A stretch of 64,000 nt of DNA from Halomonas cupida (GTDB taxonomy: Bacteria > Pseudomonadota > Gammaproteobacteria > Pseudomonadales > Halomonadaceae). Location: assembly GCF_900142755.1 (NCBI RefSeq), contig NZ_FRCA01000001.1, forward strand, positions 308,888 through 372,887, read 5' to 3'. Position 1 is the stretch's first letter; the number at the start of each line of letters is the position of its first letter. Positions 1 through 9,546 of this stretch are shown here, piece after piece. The translations under genes and the position numbers were made by a program. Below the pieces are notes generated by a model that saw nothing but the letters and a program-made list of their open reading frames with translations, was not told where the DNA came from and did no database searches.

Positions 1-3000
1 CTGCTGGGTTATCTCAAGCGATTGCTGGAGCGACGCAGAGATCTCAAGATCATCATCACCTCGGCGACCATTGACGTCGAGCGCTTCAGTCAGCACTTCA
101 GCCTGCCGGGGCCGGATGGTAAACCACGCCCTGCGCCGGTGATCGAAGTGACCGGGCGTACCTTCCCGGTGGAGGTGCGCTATCGGCCCCTGGTGCGTGA
201 TGCCGACGATGAGGAAGATCGCACCCTGAGTGAAGGCATTCTGCATGCCGTCGAGGAAATCGAGTCGATCGAGCGTGAGAAGCGCTGGTTCAGTGGTCCA
301 CGGGATATCCTGGTGTTCCTGCCCGGTGAGCGCGAGATCCGCGAGACGGCTGATATATTGCGCCGTGCTGACCTGCGCCATACCGAGGTGCTGCCGCTGT
401 ATGCACGGCTTTCCAATGCCGAGCAGAACCGTGTCTTTGCCGCGCACAGTGGTCGGCGCATCGTGCTGGCCACCAATGTGGCCGAGACATCGCTGACGGT
501 GCCGGGGATTCGCTACGTGGTCGATCCAGGACTAGTGCGCATCAGTCGTTACAGCTATCGAGCCAAGATCCAGCGCCTGCCGGTGGAGGCCGTCAGCCAG
601 GCCAGTGCCAATCAGCGTAAGGGACGTTGTGGACGTGTTGCCGAAGGGGTCTGCATTCGCCTCTACGATGAGGAGGATTTCCTTTCGCGGCCGGAATTTA
701 CCGATCCGGAGATTCGGCGTACCAACCTGGCCTCGGTGATTCTATCGATGCTGTCGCTCAAGCTCGGCAGCATCGAGGCCTTCCCGTTCGTCGATCCGCC
801 GGATTCTCGCTTTGTCAGTGACGGTTTCCGTCTGCTGCATGAACTGGGCGCGGTGGATGAACAGCAGCGCCTGACGCCCCAGGGGCGGCGCCTGGCGCGT
901 CTGCCGATTGACCCGCGTCTGGCCCGCATGCTGCTGGCCGGCGATGAGCAGCAATGCCTGCGAGATGTGCTGGTGGTGGTATCGGCGCTGGCGGTGCAGG
1001 ACCCACGAGATCGCCCGGCAGACAAGCGCGAGGCAGCAGACCAGGCGCATCGCCGTTGGCAGGACCCTGAGTCGGATTTCGTGGCCATCCTCAATCTGTG
1101 GCAGGGCTTCGAGCAGGCTCGTGAGGAATTGTCCGGCAACCGGCTGCGGCGCTGGTGTCGCGATCATTACCTGAATTACCTGCGGCTGCGGGAATGGCAT
1201 GACACCTTCCGCCAGTTGCGCCAGTTGTTGCGCGACCTCGATATCCAGGTGCCGCCACCTGCCGTGGTGGTCGAGGACGATGCCGAGCAGGTGAAGGAGC
1301 AGCGTCGCCAGGCCGGTGTCGCCATGCACCGAGCTCTGCTGACCGGTCTGTTGTCGAATCTCGGCACGTTGACCGAAAATCGCGATTACCTGGGCGCGCG
1401 TAACCGCAAGTTCATGATCCACCCATCCTCCGGGCTGTCGAAGAAGACCCCTAAATGGGTGATGGCCATGGAGATGGTCGAGACATCACGGTTGTTTGCC
1501 CGCACTGTGGCGCGCATTGACCCCCAATGGATCGAGCCGTTGGCCGGGCATCTGGTCAAGCGCAATTACAGCGAGCCGCATTGGGAGATGAAGCGGGCCC
1601 AGGTGGTGGCCTTCGAGCAGGTGACCCTGTTCGGATTACCGATTGTCGCTCGACGCAAGGTGCATTACGGCCCCATTGCCCAGCGTGAATCATGGGAATT
1701 GTTCATTCGCCGGGCACTGGTGGAAGGTGAGTTCCGCACCCGAGGTGAGTTTCTGGCCCATAACCGTGCGCTGGTCGAAGAAGTCACCGACCTCGAGGAT
1801 CGTGCTCGTCGGCGTGACATTCTCGTCGACGAGGAGACACTGTTCGACTTCTACGCCGAACGGGTGCCGGAGCATATCGTCAACGGCAAGGGGTTCGAGG
1901 CCTGGCGACGCAAGGCGGAGGAGCAGAATCCGCAGTTGCTGATGTTCGATCGAGAGGCACTGCTGGCGCGGGAGGCAGAGGATGTCACCGAAGCTCAGTA
2001 TCCCGATGAGTTGACTCTCGACGGCGTGCGTTACCCGCTGAGCTATCATTTTGCGCCTGGCGCTGAGGACGACGGCGTGACCATGACGGTGCCGGCAGCG
2101 ATGCTGCCACAGCTGTCGGCATCACGCCTGGAGTGGCTGGTGCCTGGCCTGCTGCGCGACAAGTGCATCGCACTGCTCAAGTCGTTGCCCAAGTCGATGC
2201 GTCGCCAGGTCGTACCGATCCCTGACTGGGTCGATGCCGCTCTGGCCTCATTGACGCCAGGTGAAGGTGGACTGCGCGAGGCATTGGGAGAGTTCCTGCG
2301 CGTCAAGACCGGCGTACGGATGCATCCCGATGACTGGCGGCTGGAACAGCTCGAGCCCCATCTGATCATGAACTTGAGGGTTGTTGATCATAACGGCAAG
2401 GTTCTTGGTCAGGGGCGTGATCTACGTGAGCTGGAGCGACGCTTTGAGTCGGCGGCGGGAGAGGGCGCAAGAGCTTTGGCGCGGTCGGTGGAGGAAACCG
2501 AGCAGTGGCAGACTTTCCCTGACCAACCCCTGCCGGAGTCACGGGTGACGCATCAGGCCGGCATTCGTGTCGAGGCTTTCCCAGCCCTGGTGGCGGACAG
2601 CGAAGGGCTCAAGCTCGAGCTGTTTGATCACCCGGACAAGGCCCGTGAAGCGCACCGCAGTGGCGTGGTCAAGGCGGCCATGGAGCGCCTTGCCGACCAG
2701 GTACGGGCCATTGAGCGCCTGCCGGGGCTGGACAAGTGTGCATTGCTGTTTACCAAAGTGGGTAGCAAGCGAGCCTTGAGTGATGACCTGGTGCATGCGG
2801 TATTCCGTCAGGTCATCGCTGTAGACCCGCTGCCACGTGACGCGTCGGCGCTCGAGGCGAGGATCAACGAGGTCGGTGGCGACCTGGTGCCCCATGCCGA
2901 GAAACTGATCGCTATGCTTATACCTGCGCTGGAAGGTCACCTGGAGGTGACAAAGGCGTTGAAGGGGAATCTGAATCTGGCGTTGGCATTGGTATACAGT

Positions 3001-3357
3001 GATCTCAAGGCTCAGATGCAGCGTCTGGTGCACCCCGGGTTCGTAACCGAGGCAGGATCCTGGCTGGAGGCGTATCCTCGTTATATGGAAGCTGCTCTGG
3101 TGCGTCTCGAGAAGGCGCCGCGTGAGCGCATGCGTGATCAGATGCACATGCAGGAGGTCCAGCAGTTCGAGGCACAGCTGGCCGCACGTCGCGAGGCACA
3201 GCGCAAGGGGGCGGTGGAAGACCCGGCACTGGTTGAGTTCCGCTGGTGGGTAGAGGAGTTGCGTGTATCCCTGTTTGCTCAGCAACTGGGGACGGCAATG
3301 CCGGTGTCGAGCAAGCGTCTCGACAAGCGGTGGGCAGAATTGACCGGGCGTGGCTAG
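1..3357 (+). CDS. hrpA: ATP-dependent RNA helicase HrpA (5' end outside window)
   Basis: Superfamily 2 DEAH-box RNA helicase acting in the cytoplasm on mRNA. The frame is open from base 1, so the Met codon at 22 is internal and the true start lies upstream. Visible helicase parts are motif III (SAT, 61-69), motif V (NVAETSLTVPG, near 475-507) and motif VI (QRKGRCGR, 613-636). These are followed by the ratchet/HA2 and OB-fold regions and a long C-terminal DUF3418-type region. 1,118 residues are present against about 1,300 in E. coli HrpA, so Walker A and the DEAH box must lie before the window. The length, the intact motifs and the full C-terminus argue for a functional gene rather than a fragment. 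Confidence 0.95.
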   Translation: MLGYLKRLLERRRDLKIIITSATIDVERFSQHFSLPGPDGKPRPAPVIEVTGRTFPVEVRYRPLVRDADDEEDRTLSEGILHAVEEIESIEREKRWFSGPRDILVFLPGEREIRETADILRRADLRHTEVLPLYARLSNAEQNRVFAAHSGRRIVLATNVAETSLTVPGIRYVVDPGLVRISRYSYRAKIQRLPVEAVSQASANQRKGRCGRVAEGVCIRLYDEEDFLSRPEFTDPEIRRTNLASVILSMLSLKLGSIEAFPFVDPPDSRFVSDGFRLLHELGAVDEQQRLTPQGRRLARLPIDPRLARMLLAGDEQQCLRDVLVVVSALAVQDPRDRPADKREAADQAHRRWQDPESDFVAILNLWQGFEQAREELSGNRLRRWCRDHYLNYLRLREWHDTFRQLRQLLRDLDIQVPPPAVVVEDDAEQVKEQRRQAGVAMHRALLTGLLSNLGTLTENRDYLGARNRKFMIHPSSGLSKKTPKWVMAMEMVETSRLFARTVARIDPQWIEPLAGHLVKRNYSEPHWEMKRAQVVAFEQVTLFGLPIVARRKVHYGPIAQRESWELFIRRALVEGEFRTRGEFLAHNRALVEEVTDLEDRARRRDILVDEETLFDFYAERVPEHIVNGKGFEAWRRKAEEQNPQLLMFDREALLAREAEDVTEAQYPDELTLDGVRYPLSYHFAPGAEDDGVTMTVPAAMLPQLSASRLEWLVPGLLRDKCIALLKSLPKSMRRQVVPIPDWVDAALASLTPGEGGLREALGEFLRVKTGVRMHPDDWRLEQLEPHLIMNLRVVDHNGKVLGQGRDLRELERRFESAAGEGARALARSVEETEQWQTFPDQPLPESRVTHQAGIRVEAFPALVADSEGLKLELFDHPDKAREAHRSGVVKAAMERLADQVRAIERLPGLDKCALLFTKVGSKRALSDDLVHAVFRQVIAVDPLPRDASALEARINEVGGDLVPHAEKLIAMLIPALEGHLEVTKALKGNLNLALALVYSDLKAQMQRLVHPGFVTEAGSWLEAYPRYMEAALVRLEKAPRERMRDQMHMQEVQQFEAQLAARREAQRKGAVEDPALVEFRWWVEELRVSLFAQQLGTAMPVSSKRLDKRWAELTGRG

Positions 3358-3383
3358 TGACGCTACGCCGAAGGCATTGAAAT

Positions 3384-3421
3384 GCGCTGACACAACTGTG
3401 GGCCTGCAGTTGCGTCAACGC
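3384..3421 (+). other. Hairpin between hrpA and the ketoacyl synthase gene
   Basis: An imperfect inverted repeat with 15-base arms (3384-3398 and 3407-3421, 13 of 15 positions pairing) and an 8-base loop lies just before the AGGAG ribosome binding site of the next gene. No T-run follows, so it is unlikely to be a full terminator. It may be an mRNA processing or stability structure in the hrpA-to-synthase transcript. Confidence 0.5.
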
Positions 3422-3436
3422 TGAAAGGAGAAGGGC

Positions 3437-4558
3437 ATGACCCAAGTGGTGATCAGTGGCAGTGGGCTTTTTACCCCCGCCGAAGCAATCGACAACGATG
3501 CGCTGGTGGCATCGTTCAATGCCTGGGTGGATGCCGAGAACGCGCGCAATCGCGCGGCGATCGACGCCGGGGAAATGGCACCACTGGAGCACTCCAGCAG
3601 CGAGTTCATCGTCAAGGCATCAGGTATCCACAGCCGCTATGTCATGGATGCTCAAGGCATTCTCGACATCGAGCGTATGCGCCCGAGGTTGCAGGAACGG
3701 GACAATGAGCAGCCGGGCGTGCAGTGCGAGATGGGGCTGGCCGCGGCGGGGCAGGCGCTGTCGAACGCCGGTGTCAAGGCCGAGGACATCGACCTGCTGA
3801 TCGTCGCCTGCTCAAACCTCGAACGCCCCTATCCGGCGATCGCTGTGGAATTGCAGGCGCGATTGGGGGCGGGGGGATATGCGTTCGACATGAACGTCGC
3901 CTGTAGTTCCGCCACCTTTGCCATCGAGACGGCCGCCAATGCGATCCGAGCAGGGACGGCGCGGCGTGCGCTGATCGTCAATCCCGAGATCTGTTCGGCC
4001 CACCTCAATTTCCGTGATCGCGACAGCCATTTCATCTTCGGTGATGCCTGTACTGCCCTGGTGCTCGAAGATGCGCAAATAGCCATCAGTGACGTCTGTT
4101 TTGAAGTGGTCGGTACGCGCCTGGTCACACAGTTCTCCAACGCCATTCGCAACAATGCCGGCTTCCTCAACCGTGTCACCGATGCCGACCCGTTGGCCAC
4201 TGACAAGCTCTTTGTTCAGGAAGGGCGCCGGGTCTTCAAGGAAGTCTGCCCGTTGGTCGCTCGACTCATCACCGAGCACCTCGAGTCCCTGGAGATACCT
4301 CCATCAGAGGTGACGCGGCTGTGGCTGCACCAGGCCAACCACCACATGAATGACCTGATTGCCCGCCGGGTGCTGGGGCACGAGCCCGGTGAGAAGCAGG
4401 CGCCGATCATTCTCGATCGTTATGCCAATACCAGCTCCGCAGGTTCTATCATTGCTTTTGACCTCCATCATCGAGATCTTGTATCGGGGGACATCGGGGT
4501 GGTGTGTTCGTTTGGAGCAGGATACAGTGCCGGCTGCGTCATATTGCGCCGTTGCTGA
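3437..4558 (+). CDS. Beta-ketoacyl-ACP synthase III family protein (FabH-like)
   Basis: Thiolase-fold condensing enzyme of 373 residues, which would join an acyl-CoA or acyl-ACP to malonyl-ACP. The three FabH catalytic positions are recognisable: Cys156 in NVACSSATF, His298 in LHQANHH, and Asn331 in YANTSSAGS. The protein is about 50 residues longer than housekeeping FabH (about 320), with extra sequence near the N-terminus, and resembles the alternative FabH-like enzymes of Pseudomonas such as PA3286, which feed medium-chain acyl-CoA into fatty acid synthesis. The start at 3437 has a good AAAGGAG site 7 bases upstream. It follows hrpA by 79 bases on the same strand. The substrate is not predictable from the sequence. 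Confidence 0.85.
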   Translation: MTQVVISGSGLFTPAEAIDNDALVASFNAWVDAENARNRAAIDAGEMAPLEHSSSEFIVKASGIHSRYVMDAQGILDIERMRPRLQERDNEQPGVQCEMGLAAAGQALSNAGVKAEDIDLLIVACSNLERPYPAIAVELQARLGAGGYAFDMNVACSSATFAIETAANAIRAGTARRALIVNPEICSAHLNFRDRDSHFIFGDACTALVLEDAQIAISDVCFEVVGTRLVTQFSNAIRNNAGFLNRVTDADPLATDKLFVQEGRRVFKEVCPLVARLITEHLESLEIPPSEVTRLWLHQANHHMNDLIARRVLGHEPGEKQAPIILDRYANTSSAGSIIAFDLHHRDLVSGDIGVVCSFGAGYSAGCVILRRC

Positions 4559-4650
4559 GGGACCAGTGCCGTGTTGTCGAAGCTCATGATGAGTAGACGG
4601 CGTATGATAACGGAACGTGACACGATTTATTGATGGAGGGCAGTCGGACG

Positions 4651-5421
4651 ATGGGAACTACCATGGGAGCGAGCCTGGGCAGAATAGGGCGTCGTGGTGT
4701 CATCATGATGGCGACGGTAGTGGGAATCGGTGGTTGCGCCTCCAATGGTGTATCGAGCGAACCAAACCCGGCGGACCCCTGGGAAGGCTTCAACCGCAAG
4801 GTGTTTGCTTTCAACGATGTACTGGATCGGTATGCACTGAGGCCGGCCGCGCAGGGCTACGACTATATAACACCGGACCCGTTGCAGAAGGGGGTGAGTA
4901 ACTTCTTCGACAACCTCGGCGAGATCCATACCACCTTCAACAGTCTGTTGCAGGGCAAACCGCGCAATGCCGGAATCTCCTCGACTCGTTTCTTGATGAA
5001 CTCGACCTTCGGTCTGGCTGGCCTGCTGGATCCGGCAACACATGCAGGCTTCATCGTCGACGATGAGGACTTCGGTCAGACCCTCGCCGTGTGGGGCGTT
5101 CCCGAAGGGCCATATCTGGTACTGCCGTTCTATGGCCCGAGCACGGTGCGTACGGCTGCGAGCTTGCCGGTGGACTACTACACCTATCCTCTGACCTATG
5201 TCGAGGATGACACCGTACGCTATACATTGCGTGGACTCGAGGTTCTCGATGCCCGCTCACAGTTGCTGGATCAGGAAGACCTGTTGCGGGGGGATCGTTA
5301 CAGCTTCATTCGTGATGCCTGGCTGCAGCGTCTGCGCTTCGAGGTCAATGACGGGGAGATGGAGGATGATTCCTTCATCGACAATGATTTCGACTACGAC
5401 GAAGATGCCTTCGCCGAATAA
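4651..5421 (+). CDS. mlaA: Outer-membrane lipoprotein MlaA (VacJ)
   Basis: Outer-membrane component of the Mla system, which removes misplaced phospholipids from the outer leaflet and passes them to periplasmic MlaC. A lipoprotein signal peptide ends at a lipobox (GIGGC, Cys29 from this start), followed directly by the family hallmark DPWEGFNRKVFAFND. Start codons at 4630 (TTG) and 4633 are also open, but GGAGGG at 4635-4640 sits 10 bases before the ATG at 4651, which is preferred. The C-terminus is strongly acidic. The rest of the pathway (mlaFEDCB) is encoded at 35.9-39.0 kb in this window, so mlaA is separated from its partners, as is usual in gammaproteobacteria. Confidence 0.93.
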   Translation: MGTTMGASLGRIGRRGVIMMATVVGIGGCASNGVSSEPNPADPWEGFNRKVFAFNDVLDRYALRPAAQGYDYITPDPLQKGVSNFFDNLGEIHTTFNSLLQGKPRNAGISSTRFLMNSTFGLAGLLDPATHAGFIVDDEDFGQTLAVWGVPEGPYLVLPFYGPSTVRTAASLPVDYYTYPLTYVEDDTVRYTLRGLEVLDARSQLLDQEDLLRGDRYSFIRDAWLQRLRFEVNDGEMEDDSFIDNDFDYDEDAFAE

Positions 5422-5431
5422 AGGCATGCTC

Positions 5432-6625
5432 ATGCACGCGGCCAAATCCTTGATCGGTGTGATCGACCAGCCCGGTGACCATCGCGATGCATTGGTGGAT
5501 GCCATTGCCCGTGATGGTCTGGCAGTATTCGCTGTCGATGAGGCCGATGAACTGCCGGAGGCGACTGTTCTGGTGGTGGCGCATGCGCGTGCCGTTCCCA
5601 GCAGTGACTGGCAGAGCCTGGCCGATCGCTGGCCGACGCTGGTCGTTACCGAGGATCGCCGCGACGACGACTTGCTGAAGGCGGTGGACGTGGGGCTGGT
5701 CGACTATGTCATCAACCCGCTGCGCCATGCCCACCTGCTGCGACGCATGATTCGTCGGGTGGTCGAGGTTCACCGGCTGGCCGCGGAGCGTGAGGCGGAT
5801 CGTCGGCGTCTCGCCGAACTGAACGAGAGTCTCGAGACTCACCTCGCCATGTTGCGGCTCGATCAACAGGCCGGCGGGCAGATCCAGCGCCGCCTGTTGC
5901 CATTGCGTCCACAGCGGCTCAATGACATCGAGTGTGACTATTGGCTGGCACCTTCCCTGTACCTGTCAGGGGATTTTCTCGACATTCAGGCCTTCGACGA
6001 ACGCTTTACGCTGTTCTATTTCGCCGATGTCTCTGGGCATGGGGCGTCATCGGCCTTTGTCACGGTATTGCTCAAGTACCTGTTCAATCGCTGGCAGAAC
6101 GAGTGGGACGGCCAGTCACCGGAGCAGTTGGCTCCGCGTTGGCTGGACAACCTCAACCGCGAGTTGCTGGATACGGGGATCGGCAAGCACGCCACGGTAT
6201 TTGTCGGCGTGATTGATCAGCAGCGCAGGTATCTTCACTATTCGCTCGGCGCCCAGTTGCCGATGCCCTTGCTCAAGTCGGCACAGGGGGTCGAGGCGTT
6301 GCCGGGCCAGGGAATGCCGGTTGGATTGTTCCCCGAGGTGGAATATCCCCAGCTTGGCTGTACACTACCCGACGACTTCTCCCTGTGGCTGTGTTCTGAT
6401 GGTGTGCTGGAATGCCTGCCGGGAGCTGGTTTGAAGGAACGCCTGGAGGAACTGCAGGCCAGGGTAGAGAGTTGCAGCTCATTGGAAGAGATGCGCCAGA
6501 GCTTCGACCTGGGAGTCCTGTCGAGCGATGAAGAGGCACTCGACGACCCGACCACGGGACGTGCAGAGTTGCCGGATGACCTGACGATCATGAAGGTTAG
6601 CGGATTTCGCCATGAAAGTGCATGA
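5432..6625 (+). CDS. PP2C-type (SpoIIE) phosphatase with degenerate receiver domain, HsbR-like
   Basis: Likely phosphatase of a partner-switching module, dephosphorylating the STAS protein encoded next. Residues 1-120 or so have a receiver-like beta/alpha pattern, but the phosphoacceptor Asp is missing (the third strand reads VLVVAHAR) and the conserved Lys is Asn (DYVINPL). A coiled-coil-like linker (about 120-150) follows. The SpoIIE/PP2C domain to the C-terminus keeps its metal-binding acids (SGDFLDI, FADVSGHG, CSDGVLE, DDLTI). Pseudomonas HsbR carries a further C-terminal HATPase kinase domain; this protein, at 397 residues, stops after the phosphatase. The start at 5432 is chosen for AAAGG 7 bases upstream; ATGs at 5405 and 5426 are alternatives. 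It overlaps the next gene by 14 bases. Confidence 0.85.
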   Translation: MHAAKSLIGVIDQPGDHRDALVDAIARDGLAVFAVDEADELPEATVLVVAHARAVPSSDWQSLADRWPTLVVTEDRRDDDLLKAVDVGLVDYVINPLRHAHLLRRMIRRVVEVHRLAAEREADRRRLAELNESLETHLAMLRLDQQAGGQIQRRLLPLRPQRLNDIECDYWLAPSLYLSGDFLDIQAFDERFTLFYFADVSGHGASSAFVTVLLKYLFNRWQNEWDGQSPEQLAPRWLDNLNRELLDTGIGKHATVFVGVIDQQRRYLHYSLGAQLPMPLLKSAQGVEALPGQGMPVGLFPEVEYPQLGCTLPDDFSLWLCSDGVLECLPGAGLKERLEELQARVESCSSLEEMRQSFDLGVLSSDEEALDDPTTGRAELPDDLTIMKVSGFRHESA

Positions 6626-7121
6626 AGGCCGTCTGAAGGCGGCGTTCGACTCCGGTGTGTTCATTCTCAAGCTGTTTGGTGATGTACGCCTTACGCTCTG
6701 TGCCACGCTCGATAATCAGGCGCAGATGCTGGCAGACACTCCCGGCCTGCGTGCGGTGATGATTGACCTGCGCGACACCACCAATGTTGACTCCACGGCT
6801 CTGGGCTTTCTCGCCAAAGTGGCCATGGCGTTGCGTGGGCGTCTGGAACAGCCGCCGACCATTGTGGCCGATAACCCGGATATCAAGCGCATGCTGGAGG
6901 TGATGGGGTTTGCATCCTTCTTCACCCTGGTTGAACAGCCGATAGTCGAGATCGAGGAGCTGGAAGAACTGCCGGAGCTGCAGGCGGATGAAGAGGGGAT
7001 GCGCAAGCGTATCCTCGAGGCGCACCGTATCCTGATGCACATGAACGAGCACAATCGCGAAGAGTTCCAGCCGTTGGTCGAGATGCTGGAGTCACAGCGG
7101 ACCAGTGACCATCAAGCCTGA
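6612..7121 (+). CDS. STAS-domain anti-sigma factor antagonist, HsbA-like
   Basis: A 169-residue protein with an N-terminal STAS domain (about 1-110) containing NVDSTALGFL, the loop whose Ser is phosphorylated in SpoIIAA/RsbV/HsbA-type antagonists. An acidic stretch and a helical tail of about 50 residues follow. In known partner switches the dephosphorylated form binds and inhibits an anti-sigma factor or, for HsbA in Pseudomonas, binds FlgM and a diguanylate cyclase. It starts inside the 3' end of the phosphatase gene, so translation is probably coupled. No switch kinase gene is adjacent, so the kinase must lie elsewhere or is absent. Confidence 0.82.
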   Translation: MKVHEGRLKAAFDSGVFILKLFGDVRLTLCATLDNQAQMLADTPGLRAVMIDLRDTTNVDSTALGFLAKVAMALRGRLEQPPTIVADNPDIKRMLEVMGFASFFTLVEQPIVEIEELEELPELQADEEGMRKRILEAHRILMHMNEHNREEFQPLVEMLESQRTSDHQA

Positions 7122-7183
7122 CGTCTCTGTCTGGCTGACTCCTGTACCAGTGTCGAAACGCTGTCATTCCCGAGAGAGGATGA

Positions 7184-7209
7184 CGAGCCACGAATCTGCT
7201 CATGGCTCG
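7184..7209. terminator. Hairpin between convergent STAS and transaldolase genes
   Basis: A 7-bp inverted repeat (CGAGCCA / TGGCTCG) with a 12-base loop lies in the gap between the two convergent genes. T-richness follows only on the plus side (CTCTTGTTTA). It is a plausible weak terminator. The CGAGCCA word is the same as in the tandem array at 47144-47220, which may or may not be coincidence. Confidence 0.4.
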
Positions 7210-7216
7210 CTCTTGT

Positions 7217-8155
7217 TTACTGGTTACGCAGCTCGCTCAACAGCGCTTCCAGCTTGCGCTGGTCAGCCATGAACTTGCGGATACCTTCGCTGAGCTTCTC
7301 GGTGGCCATGGCATCTTCATTCAGTGCCCAGCGGAATTCCTCTTCGTTCTGAGGCTCCGGCGTGCCTGTTTCGGCATCACTGGGAGACAGACGGCGTTCC
7401 AGCGAGCCCGTCTGCTGTTCCAGTTCTTCCAGCAGGGCAGGGGAGATGGTCAGGCGATCACAGCCGGCCAGCGCTGTCACCTCGCCGATATTACGGAAAC
7501 TGGCGCCCATGACGATAGTCGAGTAGCCGTGTCCCTTGTAGTGATCGTAGATCTGCTTGACGGACTGGACGCCGGGATCGCGATCACCGGAAAAGTCGGT
7601 GTCCGGCTGCTGGGCCTTGTGCCAGTCGAGGATGCGGCCAACGAAGGGAGAAATCAGCGTGATACCGGCATCGGCACAGGCCTGCGCCTGGGCGAAGCTG
7701 AACAGCAGCGTGAGGTTGGTACGAATACCTTCGCGCTCGAGGACCCTGGCGGCACGAATCCCTTCCCAGGTGGAGGCAACCTTGATCAGGATCCGATCGG
7801 CCGGCACACCATGACGGTCGTAGCGTTCGATCAGTGAATAGGCACGTGCGAGGGTGGCGTCGGTGTCGAACGACAGCCGAGCGCTGACCTCGGTGGACAC
7901 ATAGCCGGGCACCAGAGCGCTGATCTCGGTGCCGATCTCGACAGCAACGGCATCCAGCGCATCGTCGATGTCATTGGCTTCACGGGCGATGGCCGCCAGG
8001 CGGGTACGACGCTCGGCATGCTGAGCCGCCTGCAGGATCAGGGAAGGGTTGGTCGTGGCATCGGTCGGGGCGAAGCGGCGAATAGCCTCCAGGTCGCCAG
8101 TATCCGCTACGACCGTGGTCATGTCCTTCAATTGAGAAAGTAGATCTGCTGCCAT
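7217..8155 (-). CDS. tal: Transaldolase
   Basis: Pentose-phosphate pathway enzyme that moves a dihydroxyacetone unit between sedoheptulose-7-phosphate and glyceraldehyde-3-phosphate in the cytoplasm. Its 312 residues match the TalA/TalB class. Hallmarks are [11 protein letters not shown] near the N-terminus, the Schiff-base Lys in [15 protein letters not shown], and [18 protein letters not shown]. The ATG at 8155 is preceded on its own strand by GGAGGAAAT, a strong ribosome binding site. It is a single-gene unit, divergent from the MFS gene at 8365 across 209 bases. Confidence 0.96.
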   Translation of the reverse strand: MAADLLSQLKDMTTVVADTGDLEAIRRFAPTDATTNPSLILQAAQHAERRTRLAAIAREANDIDDALDAVAVEIGTEISALVPGYVSTEVSARLSFDTDATLARAYSLIERYDRHGVPADRILIKVASTWEGIRAARVLEREGIRTNLTLLFSFAQAQACADAGITLISPFVGRILDWHKAQQPDTDFSGDRDPGVQSVKQIYDHYKGHGYSTIVMGASFRNIGEVTALAGCDRLTISPALLEELEQQTGSLERRLSPSDAETGTPEPQNEEEFRWALNEDAMATEKLSEGIRKFMADQRKLEALLSELRNQ

Positions 8156-8364
8156 CGAGTATTTCCTCCGTGGGTGGGCTGCCCTTACTTTACCAAGGCC
8201 CCATGACAGGTGACAGTCAGTCGGAGCAGATGGCTGTCAGCCGATGGAAAACCCTCATGTCGAAAGGCAGGCATGGCGGGATGAAAATCCTGGGTTATCA
8301 TTAGCCTTCTAGCTTTTTCCACGTTTGCCCGCAGGTCTGGTTCACCTGAGGGTCTGGAGGTTTC

Positions 8365-9546
8365 GTGTCACTGAATCCCCGGCGCGTTGCGCTTCTGGTC
8401 GCTGCCAATACGGCGCTGGCGCCCTTTGCCATCGATGCCTATCTCCCTGCCATGCAGTCGCTGGCGGCCTCGGTCGGCGCCAGTGTTCACCATACAGAGC
8501 TGTCATTGAGCAGTTTCCTGGTGGGCTTCGCGGTCGGCCAACTGGTATGTGGCCCGCTGTCGGATCGTCTTGGCCGCAAGCCCGTGCTGTTGGGTGGCCA
8601 GGTGGTCTTCATGCTGGCCAGTCTGGCGATCATCTTCGTCAATACCTTGCCGGAATTGCTGGTGCTGCGCTTTGTTCAGGCGCTGGGAGGAGGCGCCTGC
8701 GTGGTCAACTCGGCAGCCATCGTGCGGGATTGTTTCAGTGGGCGAGAGGCAGCCAAGGTCATGTCCACCATGGCGATGATCCTGATGCTGGCCCCCCTCG
8801 CGGCACCTGCGGTGGGTAGTCTGCTGCTGTATCTGGCTGACTGGTGGTTGATCTTCCTGTTCCTGGCTGTCTACGCACTCTTTCTGATGTGGTTGCTGAG
8901 TGTCCATCTGCCGGAAACCAGAGCGCCAGACCTGCCGGTGGCATCGCCGCGTCAGGTATTGCGCAACTATGCCAGCGTGCTGACGGATCGGCGGGCGATG
9001 GGTTATATCCTGGCGACCTCGATGGCTTTTGCCGGGATCTTTGCCTTTGTCACGTCGTCTCCATTCCTTTACCTGGAATATTACGGGCTGAGCCCCGCGA
9101 TATACCCATTGGTATTTGGCGCCAATGTGTTGGTCATGGTGATGTCCAACCGTCTCAATATTCATCTGCTGCGCAAGCGCTCCCCGCAGCAGAATCTGCG
9201 CCTGGGGCTGGCCATTCAGTGGTTTGCTGGCGTGGGGTTGGTGATACTGGTGGCCAGTGGTCGGGATACGATCTATACCGTGGTGCCGCTGGTAATGATG
9301 TTTCTCGGTGTCATGGGGCTGATCTCGCCCAATGCCATCACCTCGTTGCTGGATCGGTTCAGCCATATGAGTGCCACTGCTACCGCCTTGCAGGGCTGTA
9401 TCCAATTCAGCCTGGGAGCGCTCGTCGGAGTACTCGTGACGGCTTTCGAAATCGATTCCGCCTGGCCGATGGTCCTGGCGATGATCGCTGTTGCCACCAT
9501 CGGTAATCTGGCACTGAGAGTGCTGGCGCGAGAAAGCGATGATTGA
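8365..9546 (+). CDS. Bcr/CflA-family MFS drug-resistance transporter
   Basis: A 393-residue inner-membrane exporter with about 12 predicted transmembrane helices. The first helix carries PFAIDAYLPAM, typical of the Bcr/CflA branch of the DHA1 drug:H+ antiporters. The loop-2 signature GPLSDRLGRKPVLLGG and the motif ETRAPD after helix 6 also fit. It starts with GTG at 8365, supported by GGAGG at 8356-8360 (a short 4-base gap). The stop overlaps the next gene by 8 bases, so the two membrane proteins are probably co-translated. The substrate is unknown; bicyclomycin, sulfonamide and similar drugs are known for the family. Confidence 0.88.
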   Translation: MSLNPRRVALLVAANTALAPFAIDAYLPAMQSLAASVGASVHHTELSLSSFLVGFAVGQLVCGPLSDRLGRKPVLLGGQVVFMLASLAIIFVNTLPELLVLRFVQALGGGACVVNSAAIVRDCFSGREAAKVMSTMAMILMLAPLAAPAVGSLLLYLADWWLIFLFLAVYALFLMWLLSVHLPETRAPDLPVASPRQVLRNYASVLTDRRAMGYILATSMAFAGIFAFVTSSPFLYLEYYGLSPAIYPLVFGANVLVMVMSNRLNIHLLRKRSPQQNLRLGLAIQWFAGVGLVILVASGRDTIYTVVPLVMMFLGVMGLISPNAITSLLDRFSHMSATATALQGCIQFSLGALVGVLVTAFEIDSAWPMVLAMIAVATIGNLALRVLARESDD

